From TWA4 sp034086685 (GTDB lineage: Bacteria; Bacillota; Clostridia; Lachnospirales; Lachnospiraceae), in contig JAXDZY010000016.1 of the NCBI GenBank assembly GCA_034086685.1, forward strand, positions 1 through 64,000: a stretch of DNA of 64,000 nt, written 5' to 3'. The notes beneath the pieces were generated by a model. That model saw only the letters and a list, made by a program, of their open reading frames with translations, was not told the DNA's origin and made no database searches. Each line of letters starts with the position of its first letter. Within the stretch, counting starts at the first letter, position 1. Below are positions 1-6,538 of this stretch, one piece after another. The position numbers and the translations under genes are program-made.

Positions 1-72
1 AAGGAAAAAATTTAAGCAAACAATTAGTCAAGTTGTCAGCTGGTCAGTACACTAGATTGGATTGTTAAATTG

Positions 73-177
73 ATGATTGGATTTTTAATTGCAACGCTGT
101 TTATGCTGTTCTTTGAACTGAGAATCTTCATTAAAGAGAGAATATATCGACAGGGAAAAAACAACAAGACAGAATAA
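73..177 (+). pseudogene. Short membrane-protein fragment, probably a broken gene end
   Basis: A 34-codon reading frame encodes one hydrophobic segment followed by a basic tail (ends RQGKNNKTE). No good ribosome-binding site precedes the first ATG. Another frame is open from base 2 to a TAG at 53-55, so a single frameshift near base 50 would join the two into a longer C-terminus. I therefore read this as the end of a gene that begins left of the window and is frameshifted, or as a decayed remnant. The family is not recognised. Confidence 0.25.
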
Positions 178-199
178 AAATGGAGAAACAAAAAGTACG

Positions 200-400
200 A
201 TGAATGCCACAAAAATCATAAGTGTACTCATTGGCGGCGTACTGGGAGCAATTTGTGCAGGTATTACGGAATTTCTTTTGGGAAGTCCATTTGCTTCGGC
301 TGCTGTAGGATTTGTATGGTGTTTCGCTGGTTACTATATTGGAAAATGTATCGGTAAAGCCAGAGAAAAATCAAAAGGAGAAAAGAGAAAAAGTAACTGA
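200..400 (+). CDS. Small glycine-rich membrane protein (66 aa)
   Basis: Predicted 66-residue protein with two hydrophobic stretches: residues about 5-25 (ISVLIGGVLGAICAG) and about 30-50. The second is rich in Gly and aromatic residues, and the tail is strongly basic. The spacing suggests a two-helix membrane protein with a cytoplasmic basic end. It follows another membrane fragment by about 20 bp and precedes an XRE regulator, so it sits in a group of small accessory genes. No ribosome-binding site better than a GGAG at 182-185 is visible. Function unknown. Confidence 0.45.
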   Translation: MNATKIISVLIGGVLGAICAGITEFLLGSPFASAAVGFVWCFAGYYIGKCIGKAREKSKGEKRKSN

Positions 401-518
401 ATAACTTATATTTCGGCTTTGTCACGCAGAGTAACAGCATTGTCATAGATAGTTCATTGCATTTGATGACGCTTCAGATTACATTTGGTTCAGCAAAACA
501 ATCAAGGAGGTCGTCGAG

Positions 519-1121
519 ATGACATTAGGTAAAAAATTAAAAGAAGCAAGAAAACAGGCAGGTCTTTCACAGGAGCAGTTATCTGAGAAATTAGGTGTTT
601 CCCGTTCCGCGGTTGCAAAATGGGAAACGGATAACGGTATTCCCGATGTAGATAATCTGAAAATTCTTTCCAAATTGCTGAATGTAAGCATTGATTATCT
701 GCTCGACAACGGCGAAGCGATTGACGAATTGGTTATGCGTGAACCGTATAACTTATCGGAATACGGTAAGGGCGGTAAGGGTAAACGGAAAGACCGTGCG
801 GTTCGTGACAAGTTCCCCGATGCGGAGATCTACACCCTTCTCGGGGAACAGAAGCTGACAAAGGGTGAAAAAGTAATTGACAATGTGCTTGGCATCTTCA
901 CCGATGCTCCGTTCGGGATTCCCGGACTAATCAACTCTGTAAAAAACACGGATAAACAGTTCTATTTGGTGGAAAAAGACGGCAAGCAGTTTTTTGTTAC
1001 CGTGACGGACGAATTTATAGAAACACGTCAGCTTGCCAAGCGTATGAACGGCAAAAAAATTGAAATCGGGAATTGGAAATTTACCAAATGCGAACATAAA
1101 CTCTTGGGAGATACGTTGTGA
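519..1121 (+). CDS. XRE-family DNA-binding regulator with C-terminal accessory domain
   Basis: 200-residue protein. Residues 5-60 form a Cro/C1-type helix-turn-helix (LSQEQLSEKLGVSRSAVAKWE, then IPDVDNLKILSKLLNVSIDYLLD). The remaining 130 residues are not a recognised enzyme. They contain a basic linker (about residues 83-95) and a compact beta-rich segment (FYLVEKDGKQFFVTVTDEF) that may sense a ligand or bind a membrane partner. AAGGAGG lies 7 bp upstream of the ATG. Only two bases separate its stop from the next ATG, that of a 35-residue membrane peptide, so the two are probably co-translated. Target unknown. Confidence 0.8.
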   Translation: MTLGKKLKEARKQAGLSQEQLSEKLGVSRSAVAKWETDNGIPDVDNLKILSKLLNVSIDYLLDNGEAIDELVMREPYNLSEYGKGGKGKRKDRAVRDKFPDAEIYTLLGEQKLTKGEKVIDNVLGIFTDAPFGIPGLINSVKNTDKQFYLVEKDGKQFFVTVTDEFIETRQLAKRMNGKKIEIGNWKFTKCEHKLLGDTL

Positions 1122-1122
1122 G

Positions 1123-1230
1123 ATGATACACAGAGATATAATGTCGCCGCAAAAAGCAATACTCGTTTTATCATTGGTCGTACTCGTAGGCATCGTTTTC
1201 ATATTGCATATTCTTCCCAAAGGAAGATAA
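1123..1230 (+). CDS. Single-pass membrane microprotein (35 aa)
   Basis: The ATG lies two bases after the stop of the XRE regulator, which suggests translational coupling. The peptide has a basic N-terminus (MIHRDIMSPQK), one 18-residue transmembrane helix (AILVLSLVVLVGIVFILH) and a short basic tail ending KGR. This architecture is typical of small regulatory membrane peptides. No family was recognised, and it could be a chance ORF. Coupling to an intact gene and the clean hydrophobic segment favour a real product. Confidence 0.4.
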   Translation: MIHRDIMSPQKAILVLSLVVLVGIVFILHILPKGR

Positions 1231-1247
1231 GAAGAAAGAGATATTGA

Positions 1248-1427
1248 CTTAATTTAAGTGGAAATGATGAGACGGTTACAGCTATCTTTAACATGCAATC
1301 CGTGGGTGAAAATATATGGAACGGAGGTGCATACGGTATTGAAGCAAGTCTGATTACCACTATTGTATTAGCTTTTGCTGCTACATTGATTTGGTATATG
1401 AATAGAAAACCGGTAACCGCAAAATAA
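1248..1427 (+). pseudogene. C-terminal remnant of a CPBP-type intramembrane protease
   Basis: The open frame begins after a stop at 1245-1247 with no plausible start. It encodes a segment reading FNMQSVGENIWNGGAYG and then a transmembrane helix (ASLITTIVLAFAATLIWY). The glycine-bearing NIWNGGAYGIEAS stretch followed by one final helix resembles the C-terminus of CPBP (CAAX/Abi) membrane proteases. The catalytic EExxR and HxxxN/B motifs are absent, so this is a fragment left by deletion or recombination. The family assignment is from memory of the C-terminal pattern only. Confidence 0.45.
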
Positions 1428-1466
1428 TTTGAAAATCCGACTGTTCAAATGCCTTCTCTGCTGTGC

Positions 1467-1964
1467 TCATGATTCCATAAAAAGAATGCCGGCCAGTTTC
1501 AGAATTCTTTTTACCATCTCATCCCATGCCGTATCAATTGTTTTGTCCAGAGAAAAGAAATTCAGTGAGGTTCCCGAAACAGCAGACAGAATCTGATTTT
1601 CATAGCGGAAATGCAGATAAAGCCCTCCGATATCCGAAACCTGGCAGGGAAGATGATACTGATTCAGGAATTTTTCCACGTTGGAGTCGGACAGCTGGAA
1701 AACCAGCCGGAAGCTCTGAGGAAGCTTTTTGCCTCTGATCAGCTGATAGCAGAAAGGGCGAAGTGTTTTCCAGTCGGAATAAACCGGATCCCGCAGCAGT
1801 TCTTTTTCTTCATCCGTATAATAATCCTGATGCAATCTGCCATCTACGTGAAATGTATTGCTGGTGCTGATGGAAATCTCTTTAACAAGAAAATAATCGA
1901 ATGTGTCTTTAGTGAAAATGCAGCTGGTGGCTGGTTTTAATTCGGGAAGTGTTAATGCAATCAT
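1467..1964 (-). CDS. DUF5721 family protein
   Basis: 165-residue soluble protein starting MIALTLPELK. The start at 1964 is chosen because GGAGG lies 7 bases upstream on the minus strand; an upstream in-frame ATG at 2009 has no such site. The pattern DYFLVKEISISTSNTFHVDGR in the first third and a LYLHFRYENQILSAVSGTSL segment near the end match my recollection of DUF5721, a family found mainly in Lachnospiraceae. No catalytic motif or membrane segment is visible. The gene is divergent from the aminopeptidase gene, with about 120 bp between the starts. Function is unknown. Confidence 0.6.
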   Translation of the reverse strand: MIALTLPELKPATSCIFTKDTFDYFLVKEISISTSNTFHVDGRLHQDYYTDEEKELLRDPVYSDWKTLRPFCYQLIRGKKLPQSFRLVFQLSDSNVEKFLNQYHLPCQVSDIGGLYLHFRYENQILSAVSGTSLNFFSLDKTIDTAWDEMVKRILKLAGILFMES

Positions 1965-2082
1965 GGTATCCTCCGGTTGAATTTTTCTGGCAATTATTAT
2001 ATGATACAAATACTGTAAACAAATCGGATGGAAAAGTCAATCCGTTAAAAATAAAATAAACATAAAATTTCCAGGAGGGAAA

Positions 2083-3393
2083 ATGATGTCAGTATATTAT
2101 GAAGAAACAGATAAGCTTCTGAACTGTCTGAAAAATGGTGTATCTGCTTATCATACAGTGGAGCATGCTGCAAAGCAGCTGAAAGAAGCCGGTTTGTGCC
2201 GGCTTCAGGCCGGAAAAGAGTGGCAGATTGAAACCGGAAAGGGATATTACATGGATGTATTTGGTACTTCACTGTTTGCATTCCATGTTCCGGAGTCCTA
2301 TAGGCCCGGGATGCCGGTTCATGCTGCGGCAGCTCACACGGACTGGCCCGGACTTCGAATCAAATCCTGCCCGGAGATAATGGAAGGGCGCTATGCTAAA
2401 CTGAATATTGAGGTTTACGGCGGCCCGGTTTTCTATTCCTGGCTGGACCGCCCGCTGTCAATTGCCGGAGCTGTCTGCCTGAAAGGAGAGGATCCTGCTC
2501 ATCCGCAGATGCGTCTTGTGGATTTCAGACGTCCCATGGCTGTTATTCCCAGCCTGGCCATACATTATAATCGGGATGTGAATACCGGGCTGGAACTGAA
2601 TGCCCAGAAGGATCTGCTTCCTCTGCTGGATGTACTTCCTCCGGAATGGAAGCGTGATGGATATTTTTACAGGCTTCTTGCAGAGGAACTGCAGGAGGAA
2701 CCGGATTCCATACTTTCGTTTGATCTGGGATTTTACAACATGGATGAGCCGGTTCTTTACGGGGAACATACGGAGATGCTTTCTGCTCCACGGCTGGACA
2801 ATCTGACTTCTGTTCAGGGATGTGTTTCAGCACTGATCCGTGCAAAGCAGGCGGATACTTTTTCTGCTGTCATGCTGTTTGACAATGAGGAAATCGGAAG
2901 TAATACAAAGCAGGGAGCTGACTCTGTTCTGTTTGCACAGCTTCTTGAAAAACTGGTACTTTCTCTGGGAGGATGCCGTCAGGATTATGTAAACAGTGTT
3001 ATGAACGGACTGCTGTTATCCTGTGATGTGGCTCATGCCATTCATCCCAACAACCCTGCAAAAAATGATCCCACCAATCTGATTTTCCCTGGTGACGGGG
3101 TGGCATTTAAAATGAACAGTTCTCAGAGATATGCAACGGATATTCAGGCAACTGCTTTTGCGGAAGAAGTCTGCCGTAAATACGGGATTGCGCATAAATG
3201 TTTCTACAACCGTTCCGATATCCGGGGCGGCAGCACCCTGGGATCCATGCTCAGTGCCCAGCTCTGTATCCGTACCGTTGATCTGGGAGTTGCCATACTT
3301 GCCATGCATTCTTCCAGAGAATTGATGGCCACAGCTGATCAGAAAGCTTTTACAGATTTTATAACAGGAATATTTACAGAAAACAGGGCATAG
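2083..3393 (+). CDS. apeB: M18 family aminopeptidase
   Basis: 436-residue cytosolic metallo-aminopeptidase of the M18 (aspartyl aminopeptidase) family, which removes N-terminal residues from peptides using two metal ions. Metal-site motifs are visible in order: AAAHTDWPG (first His ligand), ARLDNLTSVQG (bridging Asp), DNEEIGSNTKQGADS (catalytic Glu-Glu), SCDVAHAIHPN (Asp ligand) and a final HSSRE His. The length is normal for the family. The sequence begins with two adjacent ATG codons. AGGAGG is 4 bases from the first and 7 from the second, so translation may start at 2086. It is monocistronic here. Confidence 0.9.
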   Translation: MMSVYYEETDKLLNCLKNGVSAYHTVEHAAKQLKEAGLCRLQAGKEWQIETGKGYYMDVFGTSLFAFHVPESYRPGMPVHAAAAHTDWPGLRIKSCPEIMEGRYAKLNIEVYGGPVFYSWLDRPLSIAGAVCLKGEDPAHPQMRLVDFRRPMAVIPSLAIHYNRDVNTGLELNAQKDLLPLLDVLPPEWKRDGYFYRLLAEELQEEPDSILSFDLGFYNMDEPVLYGEHTEMLSAPRLDNLTSVQGCVSALIRAKQADTFSAVMLFDNEEIGSNTKQGADSVLFAQLLEKLVLSLGGCRQDYVNSVMNGLLLSCDVAHAIHPNNPAKNDPTNLIFPGDGVAFKMNSSQRYATDIQATAFAEEVCRKYGIAHKCFYNRSDIRGGSTLGSMLSAQLCIRTVDLGVAILAMHSSRELMATADQKAFTDFITGIFTENRA

Positions 3394-3532
3394 AACCGGA
3401 GATGAATCCTGTTTGATTTTCTGAAAAGTAACCGGAATCCATATAAAAATAGTGAATATCCCTCTTTTCAAACGTAATGTTGTATGCTATTATTGGTAGT
3501 AATAAAAACTATATGATGTTTGGAGGGTTCAT

Positions 3533-4375
3533 ATGAGCTATAAAATAATTGGTGACAGTTGTCTTGACTGCAACGATGATATAAAGAAAACAGGTAAAAT
3601 TCAGATTGTTCCGCTGACACTGGAAATTGGTGATTTAAGTATTATTGATGACGAAACTTTTGATCAGAAGGCCTTTATTAAAGCCGTTAAGGAATCGGAA
3701 GAGTGTCCCCGTTCCGCCTGCCCTTCCCCCAATGCTTTTATGGAAGCATATGAAGGGCAGGAGGATAGAGTCTACTGCATCACTTTATCCAGACATCTCA
3801 GTGGTTCCTACAACAGTGCCGAGGTTGGAAAAGATCTGTATTACGAAGAACATGAAGACGATGGAAAAAAGATTGCCGTATTCAGTTCCGATTCTGCCTG
3901 CTGCGGAGAAACACTGGTGGCAAAAAAAATCATGGATCTTGAAGAGAGAGGGCTTTCTTTTGAAGATATCTGTGCTCAGGTTGAGGATTTCATTTATAAT
4001 ATGAACACTCTGTTTGTAATCGAGACGCTGGATACACTAAAGAAAAACGGCCGCCTTACCGGTCTGGCAGCTATTCTGGCAACAGCACTCAATATTAAGC
4101 CGCTGATGGGAGCTGATCATGGTGTGATCATCAAACTGGATCAGGCCAGAGGTATGAATAAGGCTCTGAAGAAACTGGTTGACAAAGTGGCTGAACTGGT
4201 GGAAGATCCGGAAAAAAGGGTTCTGGGCATCAGTCACTGCAATTGCCCTGAGAGGGCTGAATTTGTCAGGAATGAGATCTGCAGGAAAGTCACATTCAAA
4301 GAAGTATATGTTGCCAATACTGCCGGCGTGGGTACCATGTATGCCAACGATGGTGGAATTGTAGTAAGCTTTTAG
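3533..4375 (+). CDS. DegV family fatty-acid-binding protein
   Basis: 280-residue DegV-fold protein. Members bind a fatty acid between two domains, and some act as FakB, presenting fatty acids to the FakA kinase. The N-terminus reads KIIGDSCLDCN with the typical early Asp-Ser, followed by CPRSACPSPNAFMEAY (the (T/S)SQPSP-like segment), LSRHLSGSYNSAE (lipid headgroup loop) and IETLDTLKKNGRLTG, all diagnostic. A GGAGG sits 8 bases upstream of the ATG. The gene stands alone and ends about 65 bp before a hairpin terminator. Its lipid cannot be told from sequence. Confidence 0.88.
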   Translation: MSYKIIGDSCLDCNDDIKKTGKIQIVPLTLEIGDLSIIDDETFDQKAFIKAVKESEECPRSACPSPNAFMEAYEGQEDRVYCITLSRHLSGSYNSAEVGKDLYYEEHEDDGKKIAVFSSDSACCGETLVAKKIMDLEERGLSFEDICAQVEDFIYNMNTLFVIETLDTLKKNGRLTGLAAILATALNIKPLMGADHGVIIKLDQARGMNKALKKLVDKVAELVEDPEKRVLGISHCNCPERAEFVRNEICRKVTFKEVYVANTAGVGTMYANDGGIVVSF

Positions 4376-4440
4376 CAGACTAATTCCTAAGATGCACTAT
4401 AATACAAGACTATTTTATAAGTTATCAGATAAAACTATCC

Positions 4441-4482
4441 ATGCCGTGCAGAAATTCGTGATTCTGTACGGCATTTTTGGTA
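4441..4482 (+). terminator. Intrinsic terminator after degV
   Basis: The arms ATGCCGTGCAGAA and TTCTGTACGGCAT form a long stem around a short AT-rich loop and are followed by TTTTT. It lies about 65 bp past the DegV stop codon. Confidence 0.8.
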
Positions 4483-4530
4483 ATTTAAAATGCCGATAAA
4501 TTTTTTATTGTATAATTTATGAAAAAACTA

Positions 4531-4559
4531 TTGAAAAAAATCGGGACATATGCTATAAC
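4531..4559 (+). promoter_or_regulatory. Sigma-A promoter of licT
   Basis: TTGAAA at 4531-4536 and TATAAC at 4554-4559 are separated by 17 bp. The implied start near 4566 lies just upstream of the first RAT element, so that element would be in the leader RNA. Confidence 0.6.
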
Positions 4560-4572
4560 ATGAACAGAGAAT

Positions 4573-4606
4573 AGAATTGTAACTGTTTAGACAGGCAAGA
4601 CCTATA
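4573..4606 (+). promoter_or_regulatory. RAT antiterminator site upstream of licT (RAT1)
   Basis: GAATTGTAACTG followed by GGCAAGACCT closely matches the ribonucleic antiterminator bound by BglG/LicT-family CAT domains (consensus GGATTGTTACTG...GGCAAAACCT). It lies about 70 bp before the licT start, so the regulator may control its own mRNA. The overlapping terminator is poor here: only a short AGACA/TGTCT pairing leads to a T run at about 4639-4645. Confidence 0.65.
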
Positions 4607-4677
4607 TCTGATATTGTGGATTAGATGGAGGAATTGTCTTTTTTTATATTATCCTGTGGGAAAGGAAGCTGTTTTTT

Positions 4678-5535
4678 ATGAGAATTTATAAGATTTTAAA
4701 TAATAATGCAGTTTTATCAAGATCCGAGGATAACCGAGAAGTCATTGTAACCGGTAAGGGCATTGCATTTCAGAAAAAGACAGGTGACGAAGTCGTTTTT
4801 AACAGTACATGCAGAGTATTTGTTCCGGAGTCGGGAGAGATTTCCCAGCGCTATCAGCAGCTGATTGAAGAGATACCTGTTGAGTACATCAATATCAGTG
4901 AGCAGATTGCAGAGGATGCAAGGCGTACCTGCAATAAGAAAATTTTTGATACGATTTATCTGACACTTACAGACCATATATACAGTGTATGCGAGCGGTA
5001 TAAAGAAGGAATCCGCCTGAAGAATGATCTGTATTTTGAGATCCGGCGGCTTTACAAGCCTGAATTTGCCGTAGGTGAACGGGCAGTGGAATTGCTGAAC
5101 CGGACATTTCAGATGGATCTGCTGCCGGATGAAGCAGCATTTATTGCATTTCACATTGTGAATTCTGAGCTTAATGATGAGAGTGCCATGACGGATATGG
5201 TGGAAGTAACTCGTGTGATTCAGGATATTATTGATACGGTTACTGAAGGACTTCCCTGCAGATTGGTGGAAGAAAGCTACAATTATGACAGGTTTGTATC
5301 GCATCTGAAGCATCTGGCTCAGAGAATTGTCGCCAGGGAGATATTTACCGGTGATAATGATGATGAATTATTTTTTACCATGTGTATGAAGAACCCTGAA
5401 GCATATGGATGCATTAAGAAGATTAAGAAACTGATGGCGGAAAAGTACCGCTATGATCTTGGTAATGAAGAACAGCTGTATCTGTTGATTCATGTATCAA
5501 AGCTGATCAGAGAAGCGGAGGCCCATCAGCAATAA
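4678..5535 (+). CDS. licT: BglG/LicT-family transcriptional antiterminator
   Basis: 285-residue antiterminator. Residues 1-55 are the CAT RNA-binding domain (MRIYKILNNNAVLSR, then EVIVTGKGIAFQKKTGD). Two PRD domains follow. The four regulatory histidines of the family are all present: His100 (LTDHIYS), His159 (FIAFHIVN), His209 (FVSHLKH) and His272 (LLIHVSK). These are phosphorylated by PTS proteins to switch dimerisation. The length is normal. A RAT site lies upstream and a second, near-perfect one lies directly downstream, before an orphan EIIB gene, so both flanking transcripts are likely targets. The gene symbol follows the family; the sugar sensed is unknown. Confidence 0.9.
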   Translation: MRIYKILNNNAVLSRSEDNREVIVTGKGIAFQKKTGDEVVFNSTCRVFVPESGEISQRYQQLIEEIPVEYINISEQIAEDARRTCNKKIFDTIYLTLTDHIYSVCERYKEGIRLKNDLYFEIRRLYKPEFAVGERAVELLNRTFQMDLLPDEAAFIAFHIVNSELNDESAMTDMVEVTRVIQDIIDTVTEGLPCRLVEESYNYDRFVSHLKHLAQRIVAREIFTGDNDDELFFTMCMKNPEAYGCIKKIKKLMAEKYRYDLGNEEQLYLLIHVSKLIREAEAHQQ

Positions 5536-5562
5536 TTTGTATATAATATTAAGAATCGAAAC

Positions 5563-5637
5563 AGGATTGTTACTGAAAAGGCAAAACCTGAGTGCACTGC
5601 GGAGTGTTTGTTCCGTGTGTTCTCAGGTTTTTATTTT
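5563..5637 (+). promoter_or_regulatory. RAT site overlapping an intrinsic terminator (RAT2)
   Basis: AGGATTGTTACTG (5563-5575), then GGCAAAACCTG (5580-5590), is an almost perfect LicT RAT. Its 3' part AAACCTGAG (5584-5592) is also the left arm of a terminator whose right arm CTCAGGTTT is at 5622-5630, followed by T-rich sequence. Forming one structure excludes the other, which is the classical antitermination switch. It controls read-through from licT, or a local promoter, into the EIIB gene at 5738. Confidence 0.85.
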
Positions 5638-5737
5638 GTAATATTGACTGTCGGGATCCCGTCTTGAAAACATCAGGTGTTTCTGTTATGCTTTTTAATA
5701 CAGGCAAACGGCCGTATGGACAGAAGGAGGGATCATA

Positions 5738-5998
5738 ATGATAGATAACCGCATACAGGCAGAAAAGATACTGAAGCTGGTAGGAGGATGTGAGAATGTT
5801 ATTTCTCTGAGCCACTGTTTTACCAGATTGCGTTTTGTATTGAAAAATCCTGATGCAGTACAGGAAGAGGAGCTCCGTAAGCTGGAAAGTGTTCGGGGAA
5901 TTCTGAATCGTCCGGGAAGTTACCAGATTGTGATCGGCGTGGAGGTTACCGCCATTTATAGAGAACTGGAACCGATTTACCGGACAGAGAAGCGATAG
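5738..5998 (+). CDS. Stand-alone glucose-family PTS EIIB domain
   Basis: 86-residue protein covering exactly one EIIB domain of the glucose/beta-glucoside superfamily. The phosphorylatable Cys27 lies in SLSHCFTRLRF, followed by VRGILNRPGSYQIVIGVEV. In this family EIIB is normally fused to EIIC and often EIIA. Here the protein ends after EIIB and no EIIC coding is seen in the next 340 bp. It has a GGAGG site 10 bases upstream and lies behind a RAT/terminator switch next to licT. It may act as a phosphoryl relay or a regulator of LicT rather than as a transporter part. Confidence 0.85.
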   Translation: MIDNRIQAEKILKLVGGCENVISLSHCFTRLRFVLKNPDAVQEEELRKLESVRGILNRPGSYQIVIGVEVTAIYRELEPIYRTEKR

Positions 5999-6062
5999 AA
6001 ACTTCTCGCAGTATATTGTAATCAAACAGCAGTTTTACAGGGGCTGTCTGTTTGGAATAGAG

Positions 6063-6243
6063 AAAGGGAAGCGGCAGCATTTTTGGATGCATAACCAGTC
6101 AGCATCCGGCCGCTTAAATATGATTGCTGCTTCCCGGATTCTATAAAAAGTATTTACACAACGGCCTGTGCATAAAAGCCGTGCATAAACCGGGATGAAC
6201 AAGCGGCCATGAAATAGCCCCCATACACAGCGAAAGCTGTTTT
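6063..6243 (+). ncRNA. Structured RNA candidate upstream of the 60-aa protein/hom genes
   Basis: The interval between the EIIB gene and the next ORF holds several potential helices. GGGAAG+CAGCA (6066-6079) pairs with TGCTGCTTCCC (6125-6135). Inside it lies GGATGC/GCATCC. TCCCGG near 6132 can alternatively pair with CCGGGA near 6192. ACGGC/GCCGT and a GAAA-tetraloop hairpin ACAGC-GAAA-GCTGT follow, before a terminator at 6244. I recognise no Rfam family in it. It could be a small RNA or a cis-regulatory leader for the genes at 6344-7846. Confidence 0.4.
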
Positions 6244-6285
6244 AAAATCCTCTGGAAGAAAGGCAGAACTTCCGGAGGATTTTTT
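6244..6285 (+). terminator. Intrinsic terminator before the 60-aa ORF
   Basis: AATCCTCTGGAAG and CTTCCGGAGGATT pair perfectly apart from a G-T and are followed by a run of T. It ends the structured intergenic region and may be an attenuator for the downstream genes. Confidence 0.8.
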
Positions 6286-6343
6286 ACTTGCAATATTACC
6301 GGTTAGGATATAAGATAGTGATAGATACGGAAGGAGAGCTGGT

Positions 6344-6526
6344 ATGGGTTATTTTGAGGATGCTTTACATAATTTCGTGCAGGATTTTCAGTACGGAGGT
6401 GCGGTTCGACATCTGGTTGACCGCGGATATACTGTTGACCAGATCGTCCGGTCCGGTGAAGTAAGTCTGCCGCGCGAGAAGATTGAACAGATTGTCGAGC
6501 AGTATTTACGCGATAAAGAAAAATAA
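6344..6526 (+). CDS. Conserved-looking small protein (60 aa), unknown function
   Basis: 60-residue acidic/basic protein: a short N-terminal amphipathic part (YFEDALHNFVQDFQYGGAVRHLVDRGY) and a C-terminal helix (EKIEQIVEQYLRDKEK). The middle (TVDQIVRSGEVSLPREKIEQIV) resembles a small helix-turn-helix-like fold, but I do not recognise the family. GGAGAG lies 8 bases upstream of the ATG. Its stop is 12 bases before the hom start, so it is most likely co-transcribed with homoserine dehydrogenase and may influence its expression or activity. Function not assigned. Confidence 0.6.
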   Translation: MGYFEDALHNFVQDFQYGGAVRHLVDRGYTVDQIVRSGEVSLPREKIEQIVEQYLRDKEK

Positions 6527-6538
6527 GGAGTTTACCTG

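Noticed and set aside
4573..4650. Full RAT-terminator switch upstream of licT
   Set aside because: The RAT itself is convincing, but the overlapping terminator stem is only about 5 bp, so I did not call a terminator there.
6063..6243. Assignment of the structured region to a known riboswitch such as SAM, T-box or c-di-GMP
   Set aside because: None of the conserved core sequences of these classes could be found in it.
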